NCBI GenBank assembly: GCA_033064195.1
Contig: JARBJD010000321.1
Location: 16,520 to 80,519, forward strand
DNA from: Blattamonas nauphoetae
Taxonomy: Eukaryota; Preaxostyla; Oxymonadida
Length of the DNA stretch: 64,000 nt
Reading direction: 5' to 3'
The notes under the pieces were generated by a model that saw nothing but the letters and a program-made list of their open reading frames with translations, did not search any database and was not told the origin of the DNA. The position numbers were made by a program, and so were the translations under genes. Positions 21,228-30,194 of the stretch are shown piece by piece; within the stretch, counting starts at the first letter, position 1; each line of letters starts with the position of its first letter.

Positions 21228-22805
21228 CCCCGCATTTCAAGATGGAAACCATCTCAACAGCGCTGGCATGCACAACCAAGGAAAGTTTCTTCACAACAGT
21301 CGACATTCGATCAGCCTTCAGTCACTTGACCGTCCCTCCCAACCTTCAGAAATATCTCTGCTTCCAAGTTTCGCGGGACGACATATACTTACGCGGGCAT
21401 GCCATTCGGAATATCGGTTGCTCCGCGTCTATTCTCAAAAGTGATGAAGATTGCAATCAAGACTCTCAGAACGAGCCTGAACATTCCAATCGTGTTCTAC
21501 ATAGACGATGTCCTCCTGATCTCGCCCTCAAGGGAGGAAGCGGAGAAGAATACAAAAGAAGCATGTGTTTTCCTGCATTCACTGGGTTTCCACCTGGCTT
21601 GGGACAAATGCCAGCTAAACCCAACTCAAACCATCACCTTCTTGGGATGGACACTCTCTGCACCCCAACAGTCGATTCAAATACCGTCATCTCGGCGAGT
21701 ATCGTTGCTCAAGTCAGTCTCAGCAACAATCTCGAAATCTCTGCTTCGTCAAACATTCCCCGTCAGAGAACTAGCTGCTCTCGTGGGCCGACTCTCTTTC
21801 CTCCGCACCTCGATCAGGGAGGCAAGTTTATACCTCGTGAAATTGCAGAAGATGAAGGATTCGGCAGTGAAACTCAGAGGATGGAATGCAAAGGTGACGC
21901 TGAACCCGTCCATCCTTGGGGAATTGACATTTTGGAAGATGTCGATTTCCAAAAACAGACCGACATGCTTTGCCTCAAAACCAGTCCAAGCTATAATCAC
22001 AACCGATGCAAGTCCGGTCGGTTGGGGAGCTGTTCTCCAATTCGGAGCAAGGCAGACGATGTTCAGCGGATCTTGGACAGAGGTCGAGGCAACACACTCC
22101 AGCAATTGGAAGGAGACGATGGCGATTCACCATGCCTTCATCAGGGCGTCTCCGCACCTCCAGAAGAATCGTTTACAATCAATTGCTGTCAAGTCGGACA
22201 ACACCACTGCTGTCTGGAACCTGAGGAAACAGAGGGCTTGCCAAAAGCTTGTGACGGCGACAAGACTGACACTCAAGACCATCCTGAGGATCGGCTTAAC
22301 TCTATCAGAGATTCATCATCTTCCAGGAGAGACGAATCAGACAGCAGATCGCCTCTCGCGACTCCCACCCCAGGGGGAGTACTCTCTAAATCAGGCAGCA
22401 ATGACGAAGCTATTCGAAAGATGGCACTACGTTCCAGCGATGGACATGTTCGCGTCCAACAAGAACGCAAAATGCAAAAAATTTTGGACACGCTTCGCGG
22501 AACTAGGAGCAGCGGGAACAGACGGCCTTGCCGTGAATTGGTCCGGGACGACCAATCTTCTCCTTCACCCTCCGATAGCTTTGATTCCCCGAGTTCTAAT
22601 GAAGATTCTGAAGGAGAAACCGCACGGTGTGCTGATCACACCGAACTGGCCATCTCAACTCTGGACTCCACTACTCCTCCAAATAGAAAGGGAATGGATG
22701 ATACTGGGCGACTATCATCAGATGTGTTCCCTGGACAAGAAGAAGAGCAAATTGGCTCTTCCACCAGGCGAGGTGCGCGCAAGCCTTCTGGGAATGAAAA
22801 TGTAG
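20900..22805 (+). pseudogene. DIRS 2 reverse transcriptase-RNase H, two +1 shifts
   Basis: RT starts in one frame (WEKIGGKERVLAGVKWEW, LILPTFLVPKSNGKFRR). At about 21,189 it moves by one base to VLDASRLNSEILTPHFKMET and FFTTVDIRSAFSHLTV, then near 21,394 by another base to MPFGISVAPRLFSKVMK and the catalytic FYIDDVLL. RNase H follows (IITTDASPVGWGA, SNWKETMAIHHAF, KSDNTTAVWNL, ADRLSRLPPQGEY) and stops at 22,803-22,805. Both shifts are single extra bases, at positions different from those in DIRS 1. The recombinase frame begins about 40 bp further on. Confidence 0.85.
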
Positions 22806-22843
22806 ACGGACTCAGATTTTATCAAGAAGTCGTGCAGGCAACG

Positions 22844-23872
22844 ATGATGGAGGGTGACGTTGCAGAGGTCTACGAGAATAGGTACAAGTCGAAGGGAGTA
22901 TGGATGCGTTCGTGGAAATATTTCGCCAATTTCTGTGGAGAGAAGAATTTGTCTTCTTCGTATATCGCATCAACCCCTCATATCCACCTCGTTCTTAGCG
23001 GTTTTCTCCTCCAGATGAAGAAAGAGTTCCCTCCACCATCTCTGTTCCCTGATGATGCCCTCACAAAGATATCCAAATCACTCCTTCCCATTCATGCCAA
23101 CCTCTCATCACCTTACTCTCCTCTAGCGGATTTCTGCACCCTTGTGAAGAAACAGAACCCAACAAAGTTGAAGTCGAGGAAATATGATTCCATCTGGAAT
23201 ATCAACCTCCTTCTGAATTGGGCCGTCGCCAACCAGTTTACCCACAATTCACCTTCTCAGGTCCAACAACGTTGTTTTGCTCTCTTGCTCGCTTACTCTT
23301 GTGCACGAAGGGAGGAGATCGTTCATCTAAAGTGGGGGAGCCTCCAGTGGGGAGAACCAACTCAACCGAATCAGCCTTCATATGTTGGCCTACCCATCAT
23401 CTCAAAGCAGCAACAGGACCATGTCAGCCTCCATTACATCTTTGACGAAGGTACCCCGGCATTCTCCGCCTATCAGGCTCTTATTGAACATCGAGAAATG
23501 CAGGAGAATTGGAGACGCACGCATCAAACGCTTCCGTTCATCGACAGAGAGGATTCTGTTTGGATCTGTTATTCGACGGGGCGGGCGCTACGCCAGTCCC
23601 ACCTTGCCAAGTTGATGGAAGCAGTGCTCGTCGAACTGGGGATCCCACTCCTTTTTCGCCCCTACTCAATAAAGCACGCCAGTGTCAGCTACCTGGTGAG
23701 AGTGAGAAAAGCAAAGAAGGCGACGATCAGAGAGCACGTCGGCTGGTCACCGACCTCTCGAGTTCTCCAAACACATTACTCTTGTCCCATTCTGTTTGGT
23801 AACTCTGTCCCCGATCTCGCCACAAGCTGGTGGCAGCAGCTTCCAGCTGGTCACGGCCTTTCTTCCTCTTAA
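22844..23872 (+). CDS. DIRS 2 tyrosine recombinase
   Basis: It starts at tandem ATGs (MMEGDVAEVYENRYKSKG). This is the first ATG after the RNase H stop and aligns with the DIRS 1 recombinase start region. Length is 342 aa. The core-binding domain holds WMRSWKYFANFCGEKN. The catalytic domain shows YSCARREEIVHLKW, YSIKHASVSYLVRV, EHVGWSPTSRV and a Tyr in LQTHYSCP. The frame is intact. It would act on the circular retrotransposon DNA to insert it without target duplication (family knowledge). Confidence 0.87.
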   Translation: MMEGDVAEVYENRYKSKGVWMRSWKYFANFCGEKNLSSSYIASTPHIHLVLSGFLLQMKKEFPPPSLFPDDALTKISKSLLPIHANLSSPYSPLADFCTLVKKQNPTKLKSRKYDSIWNINLLLNWAVANQFTHNSPSQVQQRCFALLLAYSCARREEIVHLKWGSLQWGEPTQPNQPSYVGLPIISKQQQDHVSLHYIFDEGTPAFSAYQALIEHREMQENWRRTHQTLPFIDREDSVWICYSTGRALRQSHLAKLMEAVLVELGIPLLFRPYSIKHASVSYLVRVRKAKKATIREHVGWSPTSRVLQTHYSCPILFGNSVPDLATSWWQQLPAGHGLSSS

Positions 23873-23943
23873 TTATCTGTAAATACCACTTCAGGCTTGT
23901 ATTTTCTACTTTCATTCATTCTTTTTCTCTGTACCTTTCAAGA

Positions 23944-24023
23944 CTCATTCTGAGAGGAGCCCCAGGTTTCGTAATGGACCTACTGGAAGGGCGGTCCTTT
24001 TACAGAAACCAGGGCTCCTCTCA
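23944..24023. repeat. DIRS 2 internal complementary region
   Basis: The first part is the reverse complement of the left end (19,521-19,572) and the second that of the right end (24,320-24,344). The junction holds GGACC, core TACTGGAAGGGC, GGTCC. This parallels the DIRS 1 internal region: same core apart from one base, different but still self-complementary arms. Confidence 0.85.
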
Positions 24024-24261
24024 TCAACAACTCTGCCACACGACAGGTTTTCTTCTCCAATGGGAATTGGAGTTTCTTTTACCTTTTTGCTTCTTCTCCC
24101 GGTCTTTGACCAGAACCAGGTGCTCACCGAGAGGTGGAATCTGGGAATGTTTTGCGGTCGCCTCAGAACACAAAGTCCGAACTCGTACTCTGTTGTACAC
24201 TTCGGCTTTACTCTTGTTTTACCGTCTCGGTTGCAAACCGGGAAGGAATCCATTTGTTTGT

Positions 24262-24344
24262 TCTATGAACAGGCCTAACCCATAACAACTTTATTATTGA
24301 TCACACCTAATCTCATTCTGAGAGGAGCCCTGGTTTCTGTAAAA
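24262..24344. repeat. DIRS 2 right terminal repeat
   Basis: It is inverted relative to the left end, from CAGGCCTAACCCATAAC to GGAGCCCTGGTTTCTG and a short A run. Agreement with the internal complementary region ends after four A, near 24,344. Confidence 0.8.
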
Positions 24345-25296
24345 AAAGGTATTTCTTGTGGTTTTAGATGTTCGAAGAGTTGAGGCAAGAAACCTGTCAC
24401 AGTTACCGCGATGGTGCATTGATTTGATGAATACTCAATGAAAGCGTCGAAGAAGGAGAGAGCAACTGTTCGGAGCTTGTCGGATGGATGGCAAATGAGT
24501 TTGATGAGAGCAGACGTCACTTTTGTTTGGCAGTTTGCCTCTTGGGGAGATATGGTTTCGAGGAGTTTGTTGTATGGATGATCGTAGTGTCTGATGTGTA
24601 TGATTGCGTATTCAAGGAACTTGACAGCATGAAAAACTTCAATAGGCGTCAGGTTCATTCCGGAGTCGACTTGTTCGAATAGCGAGACACAGCCTTGTTC
24701 GATGTCAACTGTCGTGATCGAATCCTGCAAGACCAATCTCCAGTCGGACGTGGAGGAGGTGGGAAGATTGATCTCAGTACCCTCCACATGGGCTTGTTCC
24801 AACATTGTTTGAGAATTGATTCGCTTTCGTTTCTGTTCATATTGAAGAATTTGCTTTGAAATTCGGATATATTGGCAATCATTGTCAGTAATTGTGAGTG
24901 CTTCAGTTTCGGATGGGATTGAATGTGAATCAAGTGATGTTTTGTTGTCGTTTTTGATGTGGTGTGGAATCGTTGAATTAATGATAGTTTTGTTCGAAGT
25001 TGAGGATTGAGCTTGCTTCGTCTGAGGATTTGTTTGGGTTTTGTTTCGCTTTGTTGCTATTGTATGCTTGGGAGGCATGTTGGAACTTTCCACTGTAGAG
25101 ATGACATGGTGTCGTCGGAATGACGTGGAACCAAGTCATACGACTGACTTAACAGTTTGTTTCCACGACTTCAGGCCAAGTCTTTTGTGCAAAACGAAGT
25201 CATTTGGGATGACAGTCTCCATTTTGTGGTGTTGATCAAGAAACAAGCTTCAAACGCTCATCGTTCACCTCTCCACACAACACTTTTCAATCACCG

Positions 25297-25754
25297 ATGA
25301 ATGAAGATCTCTCATCAAGGGCGTTGAACTGTCCACCCACTTGGAATCTGGTTCGTCGTTTTCCTCATTCATTTCTCTCGTTTTCAGTCAAACATCTCCT
25401 CACTTCTCGAAGTATTGCAATGTGATGATGAAGATATTGTTGTTGAATCACTCCGAGAGTTGCAGAATGTGGCCTCTGGTGTGTATTCTTGCTTTCTTCA
25501 TCGATATTTTGATGATTATTATGTATGTGTTTCAGAATGTGGGTCGGATGACTCATTTGATGGTTGGTGTCCATTTCTGTCTCCGCTATGTTGTGGAACA
25601 CATTCATTTGGACTTCTGGTCTCTCCTTTTTCCTTTGGTTCATTCTCGCTTTTCAGGCTGAACTGATGAAATTTGTTTCGATTCTGTGTTTGTGGTTTTC
25701 TTGGTTGTGATGATTAATGTTCATTTCCTTTCTTTCAGATTCGAAATCGCCATC
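25297..25754 (+). pseudogene. 5' part of a short-intron helical-repeat gene, split by a TIR element
   Basis: The likely start is ATG 25,297 (MNEDLSSRALNCPPTWNL), exon 1 ends at 25,350, and a 37-nt intron follows (25,351-25,387). The next exon reads SNISSLLEVLQCDDEDIVVE, an armadillo-like helix. Further exons with short introns (acceptors near 25,535, 25,658 and 25,739) give MTHLMVGVHFCLRYVVEHIH and AELMKFVSIL; exact donors are uncertain. The last exon reads IRNRH and is cut at 25,754 by the 2.0-kb TIR element. Sequence resumes at 27,773, so the gene is interrupted. The product is unrecognised beyond the helical pattern. Confidence 0.6.
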
Positions 25755-27764
25755 TAGGCATGGCTGACCGGCCAAAAGTGCCGGTCAGTGTCACTCCATA
25801 ATTATTCAAAGGGTCAGATCTCTGTTATTGCTTAAATTACATGAAATGAACAAGAAAATGACAAAAGAGCTTGTATTCATGTCCAGATTTACTAAATGAA
25901 TCGTTATCCATGATGTGGATCGACTAAATCGTCAAGTTGTGTTTTTGACTCCTCATATTTCTCTCTACAATTGCTTTTGTGGATCATTATCCTCTCTCTA
26001 GGTCCTCTTTCATGCAGTTACATCATCTCTTCTCAACAAGCTGAACAAATAAATTGGAATGGAGGGGAAAACCAACGCAACAGATCAAAGGCGTGTTGGT
26101 GCATCAATGAGGAGATGATGTGCAATCAGTATATTCCAAGTATTCATCTGGATCTTTGCTCCTGTTTGGTCTTCTTCATCTTCTGAATCAGGTTAGTCTG
26201 CTCTCTCCATGCTAAAAGGTGGTGGGCTGACCATTTTCGAACGAGTGGACGAGCTTGGTGATAATCGCAGATGCTTGGAAGGTGTTTGGAATGATACTCA
26301 CTTTCCTATTGGCGTTCTCTGGCAGATTCTTCGATGTTTCTTCCTTCTTTGTCATTCACCCCAATCTTTTCCGTTCACTCCGTCCTCGGTCTTCTATTTG
26401 AAGTGAAAGAACAGATGTGGGCTGTTCCCTTCTGCTTCTGTCAGTTTAGCCACAGACAGATCCTTCGTTTCGTCGCACTCGTCTGAATCCGACCTCTCGT
26501 CCTTCCTGTGGGTCATCTACCTCTTCCTTTGTCATCCTCAGTCTGCATTCCTGTCTCGAGCAGTTCTGTCATTCCAGAATCGGATTTTCATTTGTTTGTG
26601 TCCACCCATGATCTTCCGACGGACACGACAACTCCAATCTCGTGCCCCTTCGCCTGTTCTATGAAAGACGAGAGAGGGAAGAGTGACGGATGCGAACGTG
26701 TCACAGCACGTTCTGAAATTGATGACGAAGTGAAGTTGAATCCACTCGACGTTCAGTGAGATGTGGGAGTGAGAGAGTGTCGTCTGCAGGAATGTTGTGA
26801 TTAAGGTGAGGGTCAGACTGGCAGTGTCAGTTGCTTGTTCTTTGGGAGGGTGGGTGGGAGAGTTGAATGCGATGTGAGTGACTCGGGACGATCAACGAGC
26901 ATTCTGACCCCATCATCTTCCTTCCTGTTCTCATCCTTCTTGTTCTCCCTGCAATCTTCTTTCCCTTCTCCCTCCTCACACGTCTCGTCCTTCATCAATC
27001 TCTCAGATGCTTCAGACACTTCCAACCCAAACTTCGTCATTTCATTCAAACTCGACATTGTTGGAACCGACTTGCTCTTGAAATTGTGGTCTTCCTCGTT
27101 GAGATGATTCGATTTAGTTATTTCAGAAGTCGTTCGAACGTAAAGTGAGGACGGAAAGAACGATGGGATGGGCAATGTGAACGGCGATGTCTGTGAATAG
27201 TGGTTTTCATCGTTGGGTTGGCCATTTGGCCGATCTGCGAGTGGAGACATGGAAAATTGGACTTCTTTCGATTCTGGGATCGTGATTGAATCTTCTTTTG
27301 TTTAGTCGTTCATGTCTACCTTGTTCCTTCTCAGACTTCACTCCAAATCGGAGAGTTTTGTTCAAGTTTTGGCAGAAGACAAGATTGTGAAAGAGACAAA
27401 GGAATAACTCGAGTCATTGTTATTAAATACTTGTTTTCCACACAGAATTATCACGAAAGCGCTTGTCTTGATATGTGATCGGGATCAAACCCATTGATCG
27501 TTGTATTCGACGTAGATCACCTTTCACTGGTGTTTGGAGATTGGATTCCTTTGAAAGTGATTTAATTATCACGAATAGAGTCATTTCTGTGTCTAATTCT
27601 TGGTTTCTATCACACCTCATGTCAATAACTCATTTCTCTGTTTAATTTGAAAAGACTTCGGAGAAATGGTATATTCAGATTATGGGTTCCCAAATTTCTC
27701 CGGTCAGTGACCGTCAGTACTTTTCGGTGAAAACTGACCGGTCAGTGCCGGTCAGCCATGCCTA
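25755..27764. mobile_element. 2.0-kb TIR element, same family as 3733-7499, 8-bp TSD
   Basis: Both ends read inward as TAGGCATGGCTGACCGGC, a perfect 18-bp TIR. The direct repeat TCGCCATC flanks it (25,747-25,754, 27,765-27,772). The right ~75 bp, including GTGACCGTCAGTACTTTTCG, equal those of the element ending at 7499. The left subterminal stretch TTCAAAGGGTCAGATCTC is also shared. The interior is unrelated to the beta-helix cargo of the other copy. No transposase is recognisable. A minus-strand frame at 26,813-27,250 (145 aa, Ser/Glu/Lys-rich) is of unknown value. Confidence 0.88.
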
Positions 27765-27772
27765 TCGCCATC

Positions 27773-28705
27773 GTTTGTTCACTCATCGCTTTCATCTGAA
27801 ATCCCTTCTTTCGTGATCACAAAATTTGGAGATTGGCCAACGTGTCCTTCATTGGAAGCAGTATGCTGATTTGTGTGATTCTTTTTCAAAAATCGCATCC
27901 GTCACTCCAGCGCCTGTACGTTGATATTCATCGACAAATACCCTCTACTCACCGTCACAGGTGCTCTCTCCATGTTCAAGGTGTGAATTTCGTCTTTTCT
28001 TCATGTTGGCGAACTTTATCGCGGATCCGATGCTCAGGCGACTAATCACCCATCAGACTTCTGTTCGATATATATATCAATGATGAAACCGACATCAAAC
28101 TGTGGATTACACACTCACAACATGGTTTGTACCGTTTCTTTCTTTCTCACGTTCAGATACTCGGGATTTTTTTGAGGTGCGCCGGAACAATGAGCACAAC
28201 GAGATAACTCTCACATAAATCGTTCAATCGGATGTTATCGATAGTTTTCGCTCGCTGGTATGTCTTTATTCATGCATTTCTGGTCTTGTAGACCCAAAAA
28301 TGAATGCTCATTTTTCAATCGTCATCAATCTGTACTACCTCGCCTCAAACACCATGGTCCTTCAGTATTTCCCTCAGAGAGTCTCTGTTAGACACGTTCA
28401 ACAAATGTTACGGACCTAATATATCGAGAATATTGAATATGTCAATCCGCACTTTTCGTGTCTTTTTCTTCAATGGAGGAGTTTATACCAGTGCTCTCAC
28501 ACAGAATTGGTTTTTTCTGTTGTAAATTATCGGTAGTTTGTCTTTGGACCTGTTTTGTTACAAAAAATGTGCAGAAGAGTCCTGAACAAAAAAAGGAGAT
28601 ATCGAACGCGATCTTCCTTGAAATCCGGTAATTCACTCATTTTCAGTCGACTGAACAGACGAATGGTAATTCCGCAAAAAATAATTTTTGGTGACGCACA
28701 TTATA
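27773..28705 (+). other. Downstream remainder of the split gene and AT-rich DNA
   Basis: The interrupted gene should continue from 27,765. Plus-strand stretches such as SSMLICVILFQKSHPSLQRL look coding but cannot be joined into a reliable model. From about 28,500 the sequence is AT-rich with no supported gene. Confidence 0.35.
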
Positions 28706-29299
28706 GTTGTGTCACCAATATGTCCCATGTCACCAATCCGGCCTTTTTTCTGGAAAAATCAATATCGGTCAAACTAAGAAAAATCTGAAATTTAAGAATT
28801 ATACTCCCACGCGATCCCGAGAAATCCTCAAAATACCCCCTTTTGCCCGATGAAAAACATCGTTTTGACAATATCTCAACAACCAGTGAATCGATTTCGA
28901 TGAAATTTTTCACACAAACGTTTTTTTGGTGAAACGAACATTTTTGCAAAAATTTGGAGAAAAAATTCTGCGTATTTGGGAAGATCGGAAAAAACCCATA
29001 TTTTTCTCGACAAAATATTCTTAGGAAAAAAATCCTTTTATTTTTTGTTCATCTTTTGTCGAGATCTATCCGACTATTATGCCTTTTATTTGATTTAAAA
29101 CGGATGGCTGGTTGTGGAGAAATGACCGCAAAAAGTTGAAAAAAATGTGTGCATTCGTAACGTAAAACGTATTTTGAGGTTTTCTCGGGATCGGGTGGGA
29201 GTATAATGCTAAAATTTTATTTTGTTCTTAGTTTGACCAAAATAGTCCCTCACAGAAAAAAGGCCGGATTGGTGACGCCGGACGGTTTGGTGACACCAC
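28706..29299. mobile_element. 594-bp TA-flanked foldback element
   Basis: Imperfect inverted repeats of about 140 bp (28,706-28,845 and 29,160-29,299) share TCACCAATCCGGCCTTTTTT and TATACTCCCAC, and the termini read GTTGTGTCACCAA and GTGGTGTCACCAA. A TA dinucleotide flanks each side (28,704-28,705, 29,300-29,301). This is the Tc1/mariner-type target signature and there is no coding capacity. It is a different family from the foldbacks at 36,986 and 50,343. Confidence 0.72.
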
Positions 29300-29301
29300 T
29301 A

Positions 29302-29793
29302 TTAGTGTTTTGCGATTTTTCAAAGAGAATCACCCATTTCCATCTTCTTGTGAATTTCATTCAGTGTTGTTCTTGCATGGAATCTCTCTTCTTCGAACCT
29401 GAAAACTTCGTCTCACTTTTTCTGAGATACAAGAACTTTATCTTTTCCACATTCAACAAAATCGGGAAGTCATCGCCTCCATCTGCAGTACTCACCACTT
29501 TAGCTCGGATTTCTCTCTTCCCTCATCTCTCAATCGCCTCCAACTTTCTCACGGCTCTTTACTTGGTCGTCAAACGAGATCCAGCAGCCATCACACGTCT
29601 CCCCTCACCCATCTTCTCATCATCTTCCCCACACCAACAATATTCTGGTCTCTCATTCCTGTCCGCTATGATAAAGAAAATCCGGATTGTTTTCTCCGAA
29701 TTCCAAGCTAATCTCCCAACCGATCATTCACACCTCCCAAAATACATCCAGCTCACAAAAGATGATCCTCCGAAGCACAGTTCAGACAACTGA
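29302..29793 (+). pseudogene. C-terminal fragment of a helical-repeat protein
   Basis: A plus-strand frame reads ENFVSLFLRYKNFIFSTFNK, LARISLFPHLSIASNFLTAL and ends LPKYIQLTKDDPPKHSSDN with a stop at 29,791-29,793. The pattern is helical and resembles the other solenoid genes here, but I cannot assign it. A foldback element sits immediately upstream, so its 5' part is lost or displaced. It could be the end of the gene begun at 25,297. Confidence 0.45.
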
Positions 29794-30194
29794 AGACGAG
29801 AAAAGCTCGCTGACTTCATTCAGGATTTCATCCAGTTTATCATCCTTCTATCTCTCATCCCGACATTCCAGAATGACTTTACTCTGAATTCGATGAGGTC
29901 TGACCATCCATCTGTGAGATCGTTCAGCTGTGAAGAACAGACCAAGATGCACATGATTTGGCGAAATGGAAGGACGTGATGAAATGAGAGACTCAAGATA
30001 GAAGGGACTGCCAGACAGCCTGAACAGAATATTCCACTCGAAAAGTGGACACAATGGACAACTACACTCTGAAAACGAGGAGTGAAGGAAGACGAGAGGA
30101 AGTGGGAAGAAGAAAATGAAGAAGTTGAAGGTGAAAAGAGATGAAGTGGGGAAAAGAAGAAAGAGAATGAAGACAGATCGCGCTTCGTATCGAA
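29794..30194. other. Intergenic, purine-rich
   Basis: This lies between a plus-strand gene end and the 3' end of the minus-strand receptor. It has a GA-rich stretch at about 30,080-30,170. No gene is supported. Confidence 0.5.

Larger units (their letters stand above)
19521..24344 (+). mobile_element. DIRS-type tyrosine-recombinase retrotransposon 2
   Basis: It has the same layout as DIRS 1 but is clearly a different lineage: Gag-like, RT, RNase H, tyrosine recombinase, inverted terminal repeats (about 19,555-19,612 against 24,265-24,326) and an internal complementary region at 23,944-24,023. It is inserted, with no visible TSD, into the minus-strand gene whose halves lie on either side. The left end GGACC, core GCCCTTCCAGTA, GGTCC corresponds to the DIRS 1 left end GCACC, GCCCTTCTAGTA, GGTGC. 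The core is therefore conserved between lineages while the arms co-vary. Confidence 0.9.
18109..25093 (-). pseudogene. Helical-repeat gene with acidic tail, split by DIRS 2
   Basis: The gene reads from 25,093 down to about 24,345, then, after DIRS 2, from about 19,545 down to 18,109. The N-terminus (MESSNMPPKHTIATKRNKTQ) is Asn/Ser/Thr/Lys-rich and disordered. It is followed by helical segments (LTPIEVFHAVKFLEYAIIHI, KVTSALIKLICHPSDKLRTV). The second part continues with SSSAQEVTSELLDPITKPF, SGDSIILDFLTRLFHRNDD and MFITLSELCDCHAIAQCLSR, then the acidic tail ending SEDSESDDTD. Besides the retrotransposon there are single-base shifts near 19,145, 18,545 and 18,170. Its truncated sister lies at 322-690. 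Function unknown; an alpha-solenoid is inferred from the leucine pattern. Confidence 0.75.

Noticed and set aside
27420..27560. A possible second tRNA-like unit on the minus strand (GGGTTTGATCCCG resembling a B box)
   Set aside because: No A box at a fitting distance and no T-run terminator. It lies inside the 2.0-kb TIR element, where other inverted motifs explain the pairing.
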